Shown piece after piece: positions 63,536-64,000 of a stretch of DNA of 64,000 nt. Both the position numbers and the translations under genes were made by a program. The notes beneath the pieces are model-generated. The model did not search any database. It was not told the origin of the DNA and saw only the letters and a list, made by a program, of their open reading frames with translations. The stretch comes from Tethya wilhelma (taxonomy: Eukaryota > Porifera > Demospongiae > Tethyida > Tethyidae), in NCBI GenBank assembly GCA_964030475.1, contig CAXIPT010000050.1, positions 62,001 through 126,000 of the forward strand, written 5' to 3'. Within the stretch, counting starts at the first letter, position 1, and the number at the start of each line of letters is the position of its first letter.

Positions 63536-64000
63536 CTCAACTCCACCAAATCCACTGAGACATTTTTTGACTCTGTCTATTTGCACATATGTGTACATGT
63601 ATTTTACCAGTAATTCTCTTTATATTATTTGTTTGTTTATTACACATTGTAAAAGTTTGTTTTTGTGTGCATCCTTGCACCCGCGAATTTTATAAGACTC
63701 CACCCCTATAAATCATGCGCATGCGCGTATATGTTAGCTACTTCTCAGAGGCCACACTGTAATAAGCACAGCCGTCAAACAGCTATTCAGAAAGTTCAAG
63801 CAGACTTTAAAGTAAGAAACATATACGCCACACATTGTTATGATCTGTATGGGGGCTTTGGCTAAAATTTAATTCATAGACCTTTCTGTCAGTCTTGGGT
63901 GGGAGATTCAAAAAAAACGGACTTATCTCTGCGTTTACCTTTTAATACATGTGCCACTGAAAACGTAGGCTAGCCTCAAGTTTCTGAGTTGTACTGTTGT

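Overview
The window looks like an AT-rich, intron-containing metazoan genome, most likely a demosponge. The reasons are short GT-AG introns, many palindromic MITE-like repeats, and an unusual density of death-fold and caspase-like genes joined to kelch repeats and to a two-pass membrane module. The species call is inference. No rRNA, tRNA, CRISPR or bacterial operon was seen.

Layout. 1-3 kb is simple and tandem repeats. 3.4-4.4 kb holds one single-exon unknown ORF. 4.75-13.1 kb is an 11-exon gene coding for an N-terminal unknown region, two tandem Death domains, a coiled coil and kelch repeats. 14.5-20.5 kb has two copies of a small Cys-rich, probably GPI-anchored protein gene, the second a pseudogene. 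These sit between two apparently identical 1,783-bp segments (12401-14183 and 20550-22332). 22.2-26.1 kb is a gene for DED-like domains followed by TM, ectodomain and TM. 26.5-28.0 kb is a CARD-like gene, with pseudogene copies at 28.7-29.7 kb. 29.7-30.15 kb holds two pieces of a Ras/Rho-like GTPase on opposite strands. 30.6, 35.4 and 62.3 kb carry three paralogues of an unknown three-exon gene, each with one or two NF-kB-like sites 160-230 bp upstream. 33.2-34.9 kb is an intronless secreted glycoside-hydrolase-like gene, with a partial copy at 60.6-61.65 kb that starts exactly at an assembly N.

37.3-59.4 kb contains three caspase-like (C14-type) genes. Two are complete and encode a caspase-like domain, two Fn3/Ig-like domains, TM1, an N-glycosylated ectodomain and TM2. 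All their introns are phase 1. The third has the caspase-like exon but no membrane exons before the assembly gap.

How they may work together (inference). The DED protein at 22 kb and the caspase-like proteins at 37-51 kb carry the same kind of two-pass extracellular module with cytosolic N-termini. This suggests a sponge receptor family that couples extracellular sensing directly to death-fold assembly or proteolysis. Death-domain/kelch and CARD proteins are encoded alongside, and NF-kB-like promoter sites mark the Death-domain/kelch gene and the three-exon family. Exon models come from GT-AG sites and phase matching read by eye; no RNA evidence was available.
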